DNA of 64,000 bases from contig CP096136.1 of NCBI GenBank assembly GCA_023213215.1, positions 806,001 to 870,000 of the forward strand, read 5' to 3'. Positions 9,599-18,345 of the stretch are shown in pieces. Source of the DNA: Flavobacterium sp. JAD_PAG50586_2 (lineage in GTDB: Bacteria > Bacteroidota > Bacteroidia > Flavobacteriales > Flavobacteriaceae). The notes below the pieces were generated by a model, which was given only the letters and a program-made list of their open reading frames with translations, made no database searches and had not been told where the DNA came from. The first letter of the stretch is position 1, and every line of letters begins with the position of its first letter. A program made the translations under genes and the position numbers.

Positions 9599-10552
9599 TT
9601 ACAATAATTTACCAATAATCATTTCTTCTGTTATTCCTTCTGCATCAGCTTTATAATTTTTGATGATCCTGTGTCGTAAGATTCCAGTAGCTACAGCTTT
9701 CACATCTTCAATATCAGGAGAAAATTTTCCGTTGAAGGCAGCATTGGCTTTCGCTGCTAAGATTAAGTTTTGTGAAGCTCTTGGACCTGCTCCCCAATCT
9801 AAGTAATTTTTGATATAATCGTTAGACAGCGGATTGTTCGGACGGGTTTTGCTTACCAAAGTAACAGCATATTCAATCACATTATCAGCTATTGGAATTC
9901 GGCGTACCAAATGTTGGAAATCTATAATTTCCTGAGCTGTAAACAAGGCATTTATCTCTGGCTTGTTATCCGATGTTGTGCTTTTTACCACATTAACTTC
10001 TTCAGCAAATGAAGGATAATCTAATTTAATTGCAAACATAAAACGGTCTAATTGTGCTTCCGGCAAAGGATAAGTTCCTTCCTGCTCAATTGGGTTTTGG
10101 GTTGCTAAAACGAAATAAGGCAGATCCAGTTTATAATTCTGCCCCGCTATAGTTACGGAACGCTCCTGCATCGCTTCAAGCAAAGCCGCTTGCGTTTTTG
10201 GTGGTGTTCTGTTAATCTCATCCGCTAAGATGATGTTGGCGAAAATTGGTCCTTTGATGAATTTGAACTGACGGCTTTCATCCAAAATTTCACTTCCAAG
10301 GATATCCGAAGGCATCAAATCGGGTGTGAACTGAATACGTTTAAAATCCAATCCCAATGCCTGTGAAATGGTATTTACCATTAATGTTTTGGCCAAACCG
10401 GGAACACCAACCAAAAGTGCGTGTCCACCAGAAAATATACTTAACAAAATTTGATCGACCACATCGTCCTGGCCTACAATTATTTTAGCAATTTCTTTTT
10501 TAAGTTCTAATCTTTTCTGAACTAAATTCTTAATGGCGGCGACATCTGACAT
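9599..10552 (-). CDS. moxR: MoxR-family AAA+ ATPase
   Basis: A 317-residue AAA+ ATPase of the MoxR group, chaperone-like ATPases that usually act on envelope or metal-binding partners carrying a von Willebrand A domain. Walker A is GVPGLAKT at residues 49-56 and Walker B ends in DE at 111-112 (IILADEINRTPPKTQAALLEAMQE region). Sensor 1 is in FVLATQNPIEQEG, and the C-terminal lid begins near RTRPNNPLSNDYIK. It lies 24 bases downstream of the SurA-like gene on the same strand and is probably the last gene of the folding operon. Its usual DUF58 and VWA partners are not present nearby. Confidence 0.93.
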   Translation of the reverse strand: MSDVAAIKNLVQKRLELKKEIAKIIVGQDDVVDQILLSIFSGGHALLVGVPGLAKTLMVNTISQALGLDFKRIQFTPDLMPSDILGSEILDESRQFKFIKGPIFANIILADEINRTPPKTQAALLEAMQERSVTIAGQNYKLDLPYFVLATQNPIEQEGTYPLPEAQLDRFMFAIKLDYPSFAEEVNVVKSTTSDNKPEINALFTAQEIIDFQHLVRRIPIADNVIEYAVTLVSKTRPNNPLSNDYIKNYLDWGAGPRASQNLILAAKANAAFNGKFSPDIEDVKAVATGILRHRIIKNYKADAEGITEEMIIGKLL

Positions 10553-10576
10553 AGGATTGATGTTTAAGTTTATGGT

Positions 10577-11983
10577 TTATTTTTTTATCCAATCATTGGT
10601 AAATACGCAATCTCTGTATTCGCCATTAACTTTGATATAGGTTTCCTTTATTTTTTCATCAGTCCATTTTGCAATGGCTTTGATTTGTTTTTCCTTTAAT
10701 GCTAAATCCTTGATTTTGATGTAATCTTTAGCATAATCAGCAGTGTGCTCATTGATCCTGTTGGTAACCGTAATGATTTTGTATTTCTTACCTGCTCTCG
10801 GATCGTCATCTAAAATCGCATTGGTTATCTCTTTATCTTTCAGATTAGAAACTTCGCTGTAAAGGCTTGGATCCATTTTGGTTAATTCAAAATGCGTATC
10901 CTGTGTCTTTGGGTTAATCAAAACTCCACCATTCGCACGTGTTTCTTTTTCGTCAGACATTGTTCTGGCAGCATCGGCAAAAGAAATTTCTCCGTTTTCG
11001 ATTTTCTTTTTGATTAGGATGATTTTCTCTTTTGCATCTTTTAAAGACTGATCCGATACTTTTGGCATCATTAGGATATGGCGAAGTTCGACTTCCTGTC
11101 CTTTGATTTTTTCTACCATAATGATATGATAACCATATTCGGTTTCAAAGGGTTCAGAAATTTCTCCTTCACCAAGACTGAAGGCAACGTCTTTAAATTC
11201 CTTTACGAACTGTGTTTTTCTATTAATTTTGTAATATCCGCCAGTTGACGCTGATGCTCTGTCGTCTGTGTAGATAACCGCTCTAGTTTTAAAACTTGCA
11301 CCCCCAAGCACTTCAGCTTTTATTTCTTTAAGTCTTTTGACAACGCGCTGCTTTTCTTCATCAGAAATTTTTGGAGCCACAACGATTTGGGCCACTTCCA
11401 TTTCTGCACCAAACACAGGGAGATCAGCTTGTGGAATAGCCTTAAAGAAAGTGCGTGTTTCTTCTGGAGTAATTTCAACGGTTTCTATGATTTTTCTCTG
11501 CATTTCAGCGGCCAGCTTGTTCATTTTGATGATATCAAACAATTCTGATCTTAGTTCTTCTTCACTACCCTTTTTGAAATACTGTACTACTTTTTCTGAT
11601 GACCCAATTTGTTCCACCATAAAGGTAAACTGCTCATTAAGTTTCTCTTTTACTTCTTCATCCTTCACAATGATACTGTCTTGAACTGCCTGATGTGCAT
11701 ATAATTTTTCTTTCAATAAAGATTCCAGCATTTGGCAGCGGGAAATGTCTCTGACAGATTGTCCCTGGCTTGATAACTCTAAATACGATTTGTCAACATC
11801 AGAATCCAGAACGATATAATCTCCAACGGTTGCTATAACGCCATCTACTTTTTGCTTTTTGAAAGTGCTTGTCAAAGGTTTTGTTTTCACAGAATCTTTA
11901 ATAACTTCCTGAGCATTCGCAAACCCTACCACGCAAAAAATTGCAATTATTGCAACAGTAAGCCTGCTATTTATATACTTCAT
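10577..11983 (-). CDS. SurA-like periplasmic peptidyl-prolyl isomerase/chaperone
   Basis: A 468-residue secreted foldase that probably helps outer-membrane proteins fold. I choose the ATG at 11983, where MKYINSRLTVAIIAIFCVVG gives a signal peptide ending FANAQ. The upstream in-frame ATG at 12025 would precede it with a charged stretch. The start lies inside the end of the upstream lipoprotein gene (17-base overlap), which suggests translational coupling. A SurA_N-like helical region with DGVIATVGDYIVLDSDVDKS is followed by two parvulin domains. The first runs from about VAQIVVAPK to EYGYHIIMVEK and the second starts at VELRHILMMPK. The GYHI motif of the first domain is the standard parvulin core. 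It is the third folding factor in a row. Confidence 0.9.
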   Translation of the reverse strand: MKYINSRLTVAIIAIFCVVGFANAQEVIKDSVKTKPLTSTFKKQKVDGVIATVGDYIVLDSDVDKSYLELSSQGQSVRDISRCQMLESLLKEKLYAHQAVQDSIIVKDEEVKEKLNEQFTFMVEQIGSSEKVVQYFKKGSEEELRSELFDIIKMNKLAAEMQRKIIETVEITPEETRTFFKAIPQADLPVFGAEMEVAQIVVAPKISDEEKQRVVKRLKEIKAEVLGGASFKTRAVIYTDDRASASTGGYYKINRKTQFVKEFKDVAFSLGEGEISEPFETEYGYHIIMVEKIKGQEVELRHILMMPKVSDQSLKDAKEKIILIKKKIENGEISFADAARTMSDEKETRANGGVLINPKTQDTHFELTKMDPSLYSEVSNLKDKEITNAILDDDPRAGKKYKIITVTNRINEHTADYAKDYIKIKDLALKEKQIKAIAKWTDEKIKETYIKVNGEYRDCVFTNDWIKK

Positions 11984-12815
11984 AATCTTTGTTTTTAATG
12001 GCATCATTAGTGATATCTTTTTCAAATTTTTTAATCAATTCTAATTTTCTTTTGTTGAGGATAACCTCTTTAAGCGTTGGCTTGCTAAATTCAAATGGGC
12101 TGACCTGATTTTTATCAATCACATTTTTCACTTTAATCAGATAGGTATCTTCCTTATCCTGAATCTGTATTCTTTTTCCCGGCCTGATGAATTCATCTCT
12201 GTTTTCGGGATTTATGACTGGTAGTTTAGCATATACCTGACTCATATCAACCCAAACGCTATCATTTAATGCAAAGCTTTTGAACTGTAATTTATAAGTG
12301 TCCCAAAACTTTTTATCTTTCTTATTGTAGTCAAAGAACTTACTGCTTATTGTAGCAAAACGCGGATTATTTCTGGATAGATTGACAAACCGCAATTGCA
12401 CTAATGTTCCATTGGTCTTAAAATTCTCCTTGTTCTCGTCGTAATATTTCTTTAATTCTTTCTGGCTGACAATGGTATCGACAGTATTCCTCACGACTTC
12501 TTCTATATATGCTCTTGTATATAAATCAATTTTATACTGCTTAATTAATGCGTTGTATTCTTTCTTCTTGGCGTCACTCAGATTTCGCTCGGCTGCATCA
12601 ATCAGTAATTTTTGACTCGCCCATCTGTCAATAAAATCCCTTACTAAAAGCAGGCTGTCTTCCTTTGAAGTTCCGGCCGGAACCAGGGTTGCTATATCAC
12701 TTTTATATAAATAATTCTTTCCTACCCTCGCTATTGATTGTGGCTTTTGTTCCGGATTGAAATAGTTACACGAACAAACCATCAAAAGAACCAGTAAAAG
12801 ACTATTTCTAATCAT
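11967..12815 (-). CDS. SurA/PpiC-like lipoprotein without a clear isomerase domain
   Basis: A 282-residue predicted lipoprotein. The N-terminus MIRNSLLLVLLMVCSC contains a lipobox-like VCSC, so Cys16 would be lipidated. The segment after it (SIARVGKNYLYKSDIATLVPAG) is the start motif of SurA_N-type chaperone domains, followed by a long helical region. The C-terminal part is charged and shows no parvulin GYHI motif, so it is more likely a chaperone than an active isomerase. It lies four bases downstream of the two-parvulin gene and overlaps the SurA-like gene, so the three are one operon. The assignment rests on N-terminal similarity and context. Confidence 0.8.
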   Translation of the reverse strand: MIRNSLLLVLLMVCSCNYFNPEQKPQSIARVGKNYLYKSDIATLVPAGTSKEDSLLLVRDFIDRWASQKLLIDAAERNLSDAKKKEYNALIKQYKIDLYTRAYIEEVVRNTVDTIVSQKELKKYYDENKENFKTNGTLVQLRFVNLSRNNPRFATISSKFFDYNKKDKKFWDTYKLQFKSFALNDSVWVDMSQVYAKLPVINPENRDEFIRPGKRIQIQDKEDTYLIKVKNVIDKNQVSPFEFSKPTLKEVILNKRKLELIKKFEKDITNDAIKNKDYEVYK

Positions 12816-12819
12816 TTTA

Positions 12820-14776
12820 TTATTTCAACTGTTTCTTTATTTTGTCAAAAACATCCGTATTAACTTTTACAGTAAACTCTTTCTTTAAATCATCAACCCA
12901 TCCCTGCTCTAAATTCTGCTGATAGTCATTTACAATTTTTCCTTTGCACTCCTCAAGCGATTTAACTCCTTCAGGAATAATCTTTTTTACATCGGTTACA
13001 AAATAATATTCGCCTTCCTTAAATATTTCTGAAACCCCGAGATTATACTTCATAGTTTTAGGCAGAGCGCCACTTCCTTCTTCAAATACGCCGCTATTGG
13101 TCATTACATTAACTACATTAGCAACATTTATCTTGTCTTTTATAGCTTGTGGTTCAGTTCCTTTTTTCATAAGCGCCTGAGCTTTTTAATCATATCCATT
13201 TTTGTGGAGGAAGCAACAGTTACCTCTACTCTCTTTTTCCACATATGCTCTGCTTTATGTGCTTCATAGAAATTCTTCAAACCAAGAGTATCAGTTTTTG
13301 CCCGATCCCAGATTTCTTTCTCCATTAAATCAAAAAGCAACAATCCATCGCGATATTCTTCCATTACATTTGCAAAATCCTGATTATCAACTTCTAAATT
13401 TTCATCATAATAGATGGTCAGTTGCTCGTCTAAAAATTTATTGTACAACTCGTTTGTTAGTTTTGATACCGGCTTAGTCTTATAACCTGCCTTTTGCTGC
13501 TTGTCTACAAATTCCAGAAATGTTTTAGCATCAATTTTCTTTGCATTAATGGTTAGCAGAGTTCCATTATTGAAGGTTTCGGGAGTTTTCCATTTTCCTT
13601 CATAAAAATCATTAGTCACCAATTTGGACACAGCTGCAAACTGCTTTTCTTCTCTTTTGAATGTATACTTCTTTCTAAGTTTTTCATTCAATGAAGCTGT
13701 GATTTTTTAGACCTGTCATCTTTGCCAATTTTAGTTTCCAATTCAGGTTTCATTTCCTCCATTGTTTTTATTGGATGCTTTTCTATTAGTTTTACAATAT
13801 GCCAGCCAAACTGAGATTGAAATGGTTTTGAAATATCTCCAACATTCGCAAGAGAGAAAGCTGTATTTTCAAATTCTTCTGAACTCAATTGCCCTGAACC
13901 AAATTTGTTCAGCAATCCGCCCTTAGAAGATGAGGACTTATCTTCAGAAAACTGCTTGGCAAGATCTTCGAACTTTTCACCTTGCGAAATTTTGCTGTAA
14001 ATGTCGTTAATTGTGTTTTTGGCTTTATCCTTATCTGTTTCCTCCGGTTTCGGATTAAGGATCATAATATGCGCCACTGTAATTTCTCCACGATTAGCTC
14101 TTACGTCGTAGATTTTTAGGATATGGTAACCGAAACGGGTTCTGATTATTTTAGAAACTTCCCCTTTTGGAGTGTTGTAAGCAGCATTTTCGAAAGGATA
14201 CACCATTCTGAAAGCAGAAAAATACCCCAAATCGCCTTTGTTGTCCTTAGCCGATGGATCTTCAGAATATTGAACAGCCAATGCAGCAAAATCTTCTCCT
14301 GCTAAAGCTTTCTTCCTGATGTCATTTATCTTATTATAAGCCTTAAGTGTGTCTTCGGGTGTTGCGTTTTCATCAGCTAAAACAAGGATATGCGAAGTCT
14401 TGATTTCTTTCTGAAGCCTATTATATCCTTCTTCTAAAAGTTCCTGAGTGATTTTTGTATCGTTGAAATACGTTTTTGCCAATTGAGTCCTGTAAGATTT
14501 CAATTCATTCTGATACGGAGCATTATTCTGTAACCCTAATTTGTATGCTTTGTTTACTTTTAGTTTGTACCCCACAAAAAGATCTAAATATTGATTCAGG
14601 TCTTTTTGCGTATCATCCTTAACCAAATCTAAATTCTTTTTGTAAATCCGTGAAAATTCATCGGTGTAGTAAGGCTTTTCATTGATAGTAAACAAAACTT
14701 CCTTGGTGCTATTTTGTGCAATACCTGCAATTGACATTAAAAATAACAACCCGAAAAAAAACTGTCTTAAGTTCAT
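12820..14776 (-). CDS. PpiC-type peptidyl-prolyl isomerase, frame broken twice by single bases
   Basis: First gene of the folding operon, 652 residues after frame correction. The signal peptide is MNLRQFFFGLLFLMSIAGIAQ. Two parvulin domains follow: IKTSHILVLAD to FGYHILKIYD, and ITVAHIMILNP to FGWHIVKLIE. A long C-terminal region with no recognised catalytic domain comes after them. The frame breaks in an A6 run (13703-13708) and in an A5 run (13183-13187). Adding one base at each gives continuous protein through RSKKITASLNEKLRKK and MIKKAQALMKKGTEPQ, and the total becomes a multiple of three. Both breaks are deletions in runs, so a sequencing error is the simplest explanation. Role: folding of periplasmic and outer-membrane proteins, by family. 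Confidence 0.87.
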
Positions 14777-15001
14777 GCTGATAAAAATTTCTATAAAAAT
14801 TTACATTTAATTTTTGTGTTCTTTCACTTGCCAAAACTAGTTTAGGATAGTGCCGTAACAATCAACAAAAATAGCAATTCAAACACATTATCCAACTATC
14901 GGCGCTACTATTAACAAAATTTTATTAACACTACTTCCTATCGAATTGCCAACGTCAGAACTTGAAATGAAAACCATATAGAAATAATCAGTAAATAATA
15001 G

Positions 15002-15009
15002 TATTTTTG
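15002..15009 (+). promoter_or_regulatory. Candidate -7 element for prfC
   Basis: TATTTTTG matches TAnnTTTG and ends 19 bases before the prfC ATG. The 250-base gap upstream (14777-15001) separates two divergent genes and shows no other recognised element. Confidence 0.5.
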
Positions 15010-15028
15010 CATCCAATTTATCAAAATC

Positions 15029-16618
15029 ATGAGTTTTTTAAAAGAGATTGAACGCCGTAGGACTTTTGGAATCATTTCGCATCCCGATGCTGGAAAAACC
15101 ACGCTAACAGAGAAGCTATTGTTATTTGGAGGCGCTATTCAGGAAGCCGGTGCTGTTAAAAACAACAAAATCAAAAAAGGCGCAACTTCCGATTTTATGG
15201 AGATTGAGCGACAAAGAGGCATTTCGGTATCGACATCTGTTTTGGCTTTTAATTACGCTGGCAAAAAAATAAACATTCTGGATACACCAGGACACAAGGA
15301 TTTTGCCGAAGATACATTCAGGACACTTACTGCTGTTGACAGCGTTATTGTTGTGATTGACGTTGCAAAAGGTGTGGAGGAACAGACAGAAAAACTGGTT
15401 GCCGTTTGCCGGATGCGTAATATTCCAATGATTGTTTTCATCAACAAACTCGACAGAGAAGGAAAAGATGCCTTTGATTTGATGGATGAAGTAGAACAAA
15501 AACTGGGATTGAACGTGACACCATTAAGCTTTCCCATTGGAATGGGTTACGATTTTAAGGGAATTTATAACATTTGGGAACAAAACATCAACTTGTTCAG
15601 TGGCGACAGTAGAAAAAATATTGAAGACACAATTGCCTTTTCAGACATTAACAGTCCTGAATTAGAAAAAATAATCGGAGAAAAACCAGCCATCAAATTA
15701 AGGGAAGAACTCGAATTGATTTCGGAAGTATATCCCGCATTTGACAGGGAACAATATCTGTCTGGGAATTTACAACCTGTGTTTTTTGGCTCAGCCTTAA
15801 ACAACTTTGGAGTTAGGGAATTATTGGATTGTTTTGTTGAAATCGCTCCCGCTCCAAGACCAAAAGAATCAGAAACTCGTTTAGTTAAACCAGAGGAAGA
15901 AAAATTAGCCGGATTTGTCTTTAAAATCCACGCCAACATGGACCCTAAACATAGAGACCGATTGGCTTTTGTTAAAATTGTTTCTGGAACTTTCGAACGG
16001 AACAAACCTTATATGCATGTTAGGCTAGGCAAGAATTTAAAATTCTCCAGTCCTAATGCTTTCTTTGCCGAGAAAAAAGAAATTGTTGACATTTCTTATC
16101 CGGGAGACATTGTAGGTTTACATGATACCGGAAATTTTAAAATCGGCGACACCTTAACAGAAGGCGAAATAATGAGTTTTAAAGGAATTCCAAGTTTCTC
16201 GCCAGAGCACTTTAGATACATCAACAATGCTGATCCGTTAAAGGCAAAGCAACTTGATAAAGGAATTGACCAACTAATGGATGAAGGTGTGGCTCAGCTA
16301 TTTACTTTAGAGATGAATAACCGAAAGGTAATCGGAACGGTGGGTGCACTACAATATGAAGTAATACAATACCGTTTGGAACATGAATATGGAGCGAAAT
16401 GTAGCTATGAAAATTTCCCGGTTCACAAAGCTTGTTGGGTAAAGCCTAATGATGCAAAAAGCGAAGAGTTTAAAGAATTCAAGAGGATCAAGCAAAAATT
16501 CTTAGCTCATGATAAATATGGACAATTGGTTTTTTTAGCAGATTCTGAATTCACAATACAGATGACACAAACTAAATTCCCTAACGTAAAACTGTATTTC
16601 ACCTCCGAATTTGATTAA
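15029..16618 (+). CDS. prfC: Peptide chain release factor 3 (RF3)
   Basis: A translational GTPase that removes RF1/RF2 from the ribosome after termination. At 529 residues it has the normal RF3 length. The G1 motif is HPDAGKTT at residues 18-25, the switch II region is DTPGHKDFAEDT, and G4 is NKLD. The effector segment GDSRKNIE and the RF3-type C-terminal domain (KACWVKPND, YGQLVFLADSE) separate it from EF-G, LepA and TypA. The start is the ATG at 15029, with a promoter-like element 19 bases upstream. A small exported gene follows on the same strand after 75 bases and could be co-transcribed. Confidence 0.96.
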   Translation: MSFLKEIERRRTFGIISHPDAGKTTLTEKLLLFGGAIQEAGAVKNNKIKKGATSDFMEIERQRGISVSTSVLAFNYAGKKINILDTPGHKDFAEDTFRTLTAVDSVIVVIDVAKGVEEQTEKLVAVCRMRNIPMIVFINKLDREGKDAFDLMDEVEQKLGLNVTPLSFPIGMGYDFKGIYNIWEQNINLFSGDSRKNIEDTIAFSDINSPELEKIIGEKPAIKLREELELISEVYPAFDREQYLSGNLQPVFFGSALNNFGVRELLDCFVEIAPAPRPKESETRLVKPEEEKLAGFVFKIHANMDPKHRDRLAFVKIVSGTFERNKPYMHVRLGKNLKFSSPNAFFAEKKEIVDISYPGDIVGLHDTGNFKIGDTLTEGEIMSFKGIPSFSPEHFRYINNADPLKAKQLDKGIDQLMDEGVAQLFTLEMNNRKVIGTVGALQYEVIQYRLEHEYGAKCSYENFPVHKACWVKPNDAKSEEFKEFKRIKQKFLAHDKYGQLVFLADSEFTIQMTQTKFPNVKLYFTSEFD

Positions 16619-16693
16619 TTAGTCGTAAAAAGGCAACTAAATTTTTTAAATTTGAAAATGATTACTATATTTACCCGCTGTAATAGAGTGTTT

Positions 16694-16906
16694 ATGAAAA
16701 AGCTTTTGAAATTTTATTTATTGTCATTCGTCTTATTGTCTGACTTTTTGACTTATGCGCAACCTGGTGATACTGATGGAGGTGGTGGTGGCCTTGAAGG
16801 TGGCGATCCTGAACCGGCACCAATAAACAGTAAATTAATCCTGTTGGCAATTGCTGGTATCCTATTTGTAATTTATACTTTTAGAAAAAGCGAAGAACAG
16901 GCTTAA
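16694..16906 (+). CDS. Small exported protein with a PID-CTERM-like tail
   Basis: A 70-residue protein from the ATG at 16694. An in-frame ATG at 16652 adds residues that do not fit a signal peptide. The parts in order are a signal peptide (MKKLLKFYLLSFVLL... ending TYAQ), a glycine/acidic linker (DGGGGGLEGGDPE), and a C-terminal tail APINS followed by a hydrophobic helix and basic residues (TFRKSEEQA). This layout is what I remember of the PID-CTERM protein-sorting domain of Flavobacteria, although here the motif reads PIN rather than PID. The partner processing enzyme is not in the window. It sits directly upstream of the terminator shared with the convergent T9SS gene. Confidence 0.7.
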   Translation: MKKLLKFYLLSFVLLSDFLTYAQPGDTDGGGGGLEGGDPEPAPINSKLILLAIAGILFVIYTFRKSEEQA

Positions 16907-16933
16907 AAAAAAACTATTTTTTTAATCAATATA

Positions 16934-16968
16934 AAAAAATCCCCGCTATCACTAGCGGGGATTTTTTT
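16934..16968. terminator. Bidirectional terminator between the PID-CTERM-like gene and T9SS gene A
   Basis: An ATCCCCGCTA/TAGCGGGGAT stem with a four-base loop has A and T runs on either side. A near-identical hairpin lies after T9SS gene B at 21577-21616. Confidence 0.92.
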
Positions 16969-16982
16969 GTTTTGGGTATTAT

Positions 16983-18345
16983 TTATTTTATAACTTTCTT
17001 AGTTACTGTTATTCCGTCTTCTGTTGTAATCTGAACTAATAGCACTTCATTTGCCAATCCTCCATTTATAGTAGTCTGATTAGCATTGATTGCTTTTCTC
17101 TCCTCTATCAGCCTTCCTCTGATATCGAATACTTTTATCGATGACATTACAAAGTTTCCTGAATTAACTACAAAACCATTGTTCTGGCTGTAGATAACTA
17201 CTGCATTAGTAGTGAAGATTGGATTCGCCAACTGTGGTTGATAAACAATCTCAAAACGATTATTGAATGTTCCCGCAGCTGTAGCAAAAGAATAGGCCCC
17301 TGTAGTTAAGTCATGCACGGTTGTTGTCAAATTATCCTTTATATAAATTGCCTGGGCTCCACCCGTGAATAATCCGTCAACATGGTCAATCGCAACAGAG
17401 AAGCTTCCTGCTGCCGCTGCTTTAAACGCTAACGGAACAATATCTGTCGCTTCAAAAGGAAGGCTTCTTCCCTGAATCGCAAATTCTTCATTATTCAGTA
17501 AAGAGTTCAAAGCCGTTGGGCTGTCCATAAAGAAACGTCCGTCAATGGCAGCATCGATATCCTGAGTAGCACCTGTCATATAAGAAACCATCATCTGATT
17601 TACATTGGATGTAGCATCAGTAAGGTTTAACCAGATTCTGTTACGCTCCACTAAATTGGTTTTTAGGAATTGGTTGTCGTTATTAGCAATTCGGTGGTCA
17701 TTGTTAAATTCTATGGATGTAGAAGTGGCTCTAACGATAAATCCTTCTCCAACCTGGATTACTCTGTTTGGCACAATTGGCACAGCTGAAGTATCTCCTC
17801 CCGATGCAACACCACCAGCAGTAGTATAGGTAGCGTAAGAAGCCACAGCTGAATTATTGGTTTTTCTCCAGAAATACAATCCGTCTCCGGGAGCAAGCGT
17901 TTCTCCAAGAGTGTTATCAGCAATAAACTGATCGGCATCAATTGTAGATGGATATGGATTCCCAATAGCATAATACAATCCGCTTGTTAAACTCGAAAGC
18001 GTAATGGTACCAGTGTTAGGAACTCCTGTAAATGTACCTGCATAAACTGTAGGTGTTGTCGGATGATCATAAGGAACTCTTATCAAATACCCTTTTCCAG
18101 TCAAAAACGGTACATTGGCAAGATCATTACCATTAACTCCGTTTGGCGCTACCAAAGGAGAAGGATACTGTAAGCCTGTCAAATTAAATCCAACCGAATT
18201 ACTATAAGTATCATTGCTTGAATTATAAACATAAAAACGGTTCGGAAGTGTAAACTTAGAAAAGGCATACAATCCCTGACCTGCTACTGGTGATGACCAT
18301 AAGGTATAATCCAAACGTTTAATAGCCGCCGAATTACGTTTCACT
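16983..18345 (-). repeat. Duplicated C-terminal module, copy A
   Basis: The last ~450 codons of T9SS gene A are near-identical to those of gene B (21631-22990), from IKRLDYTLWS through YAFSKFTLPNRFYVY to the sorting domain. Similarity falls off sharply just upstream of that point. Confidence 0.9.
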
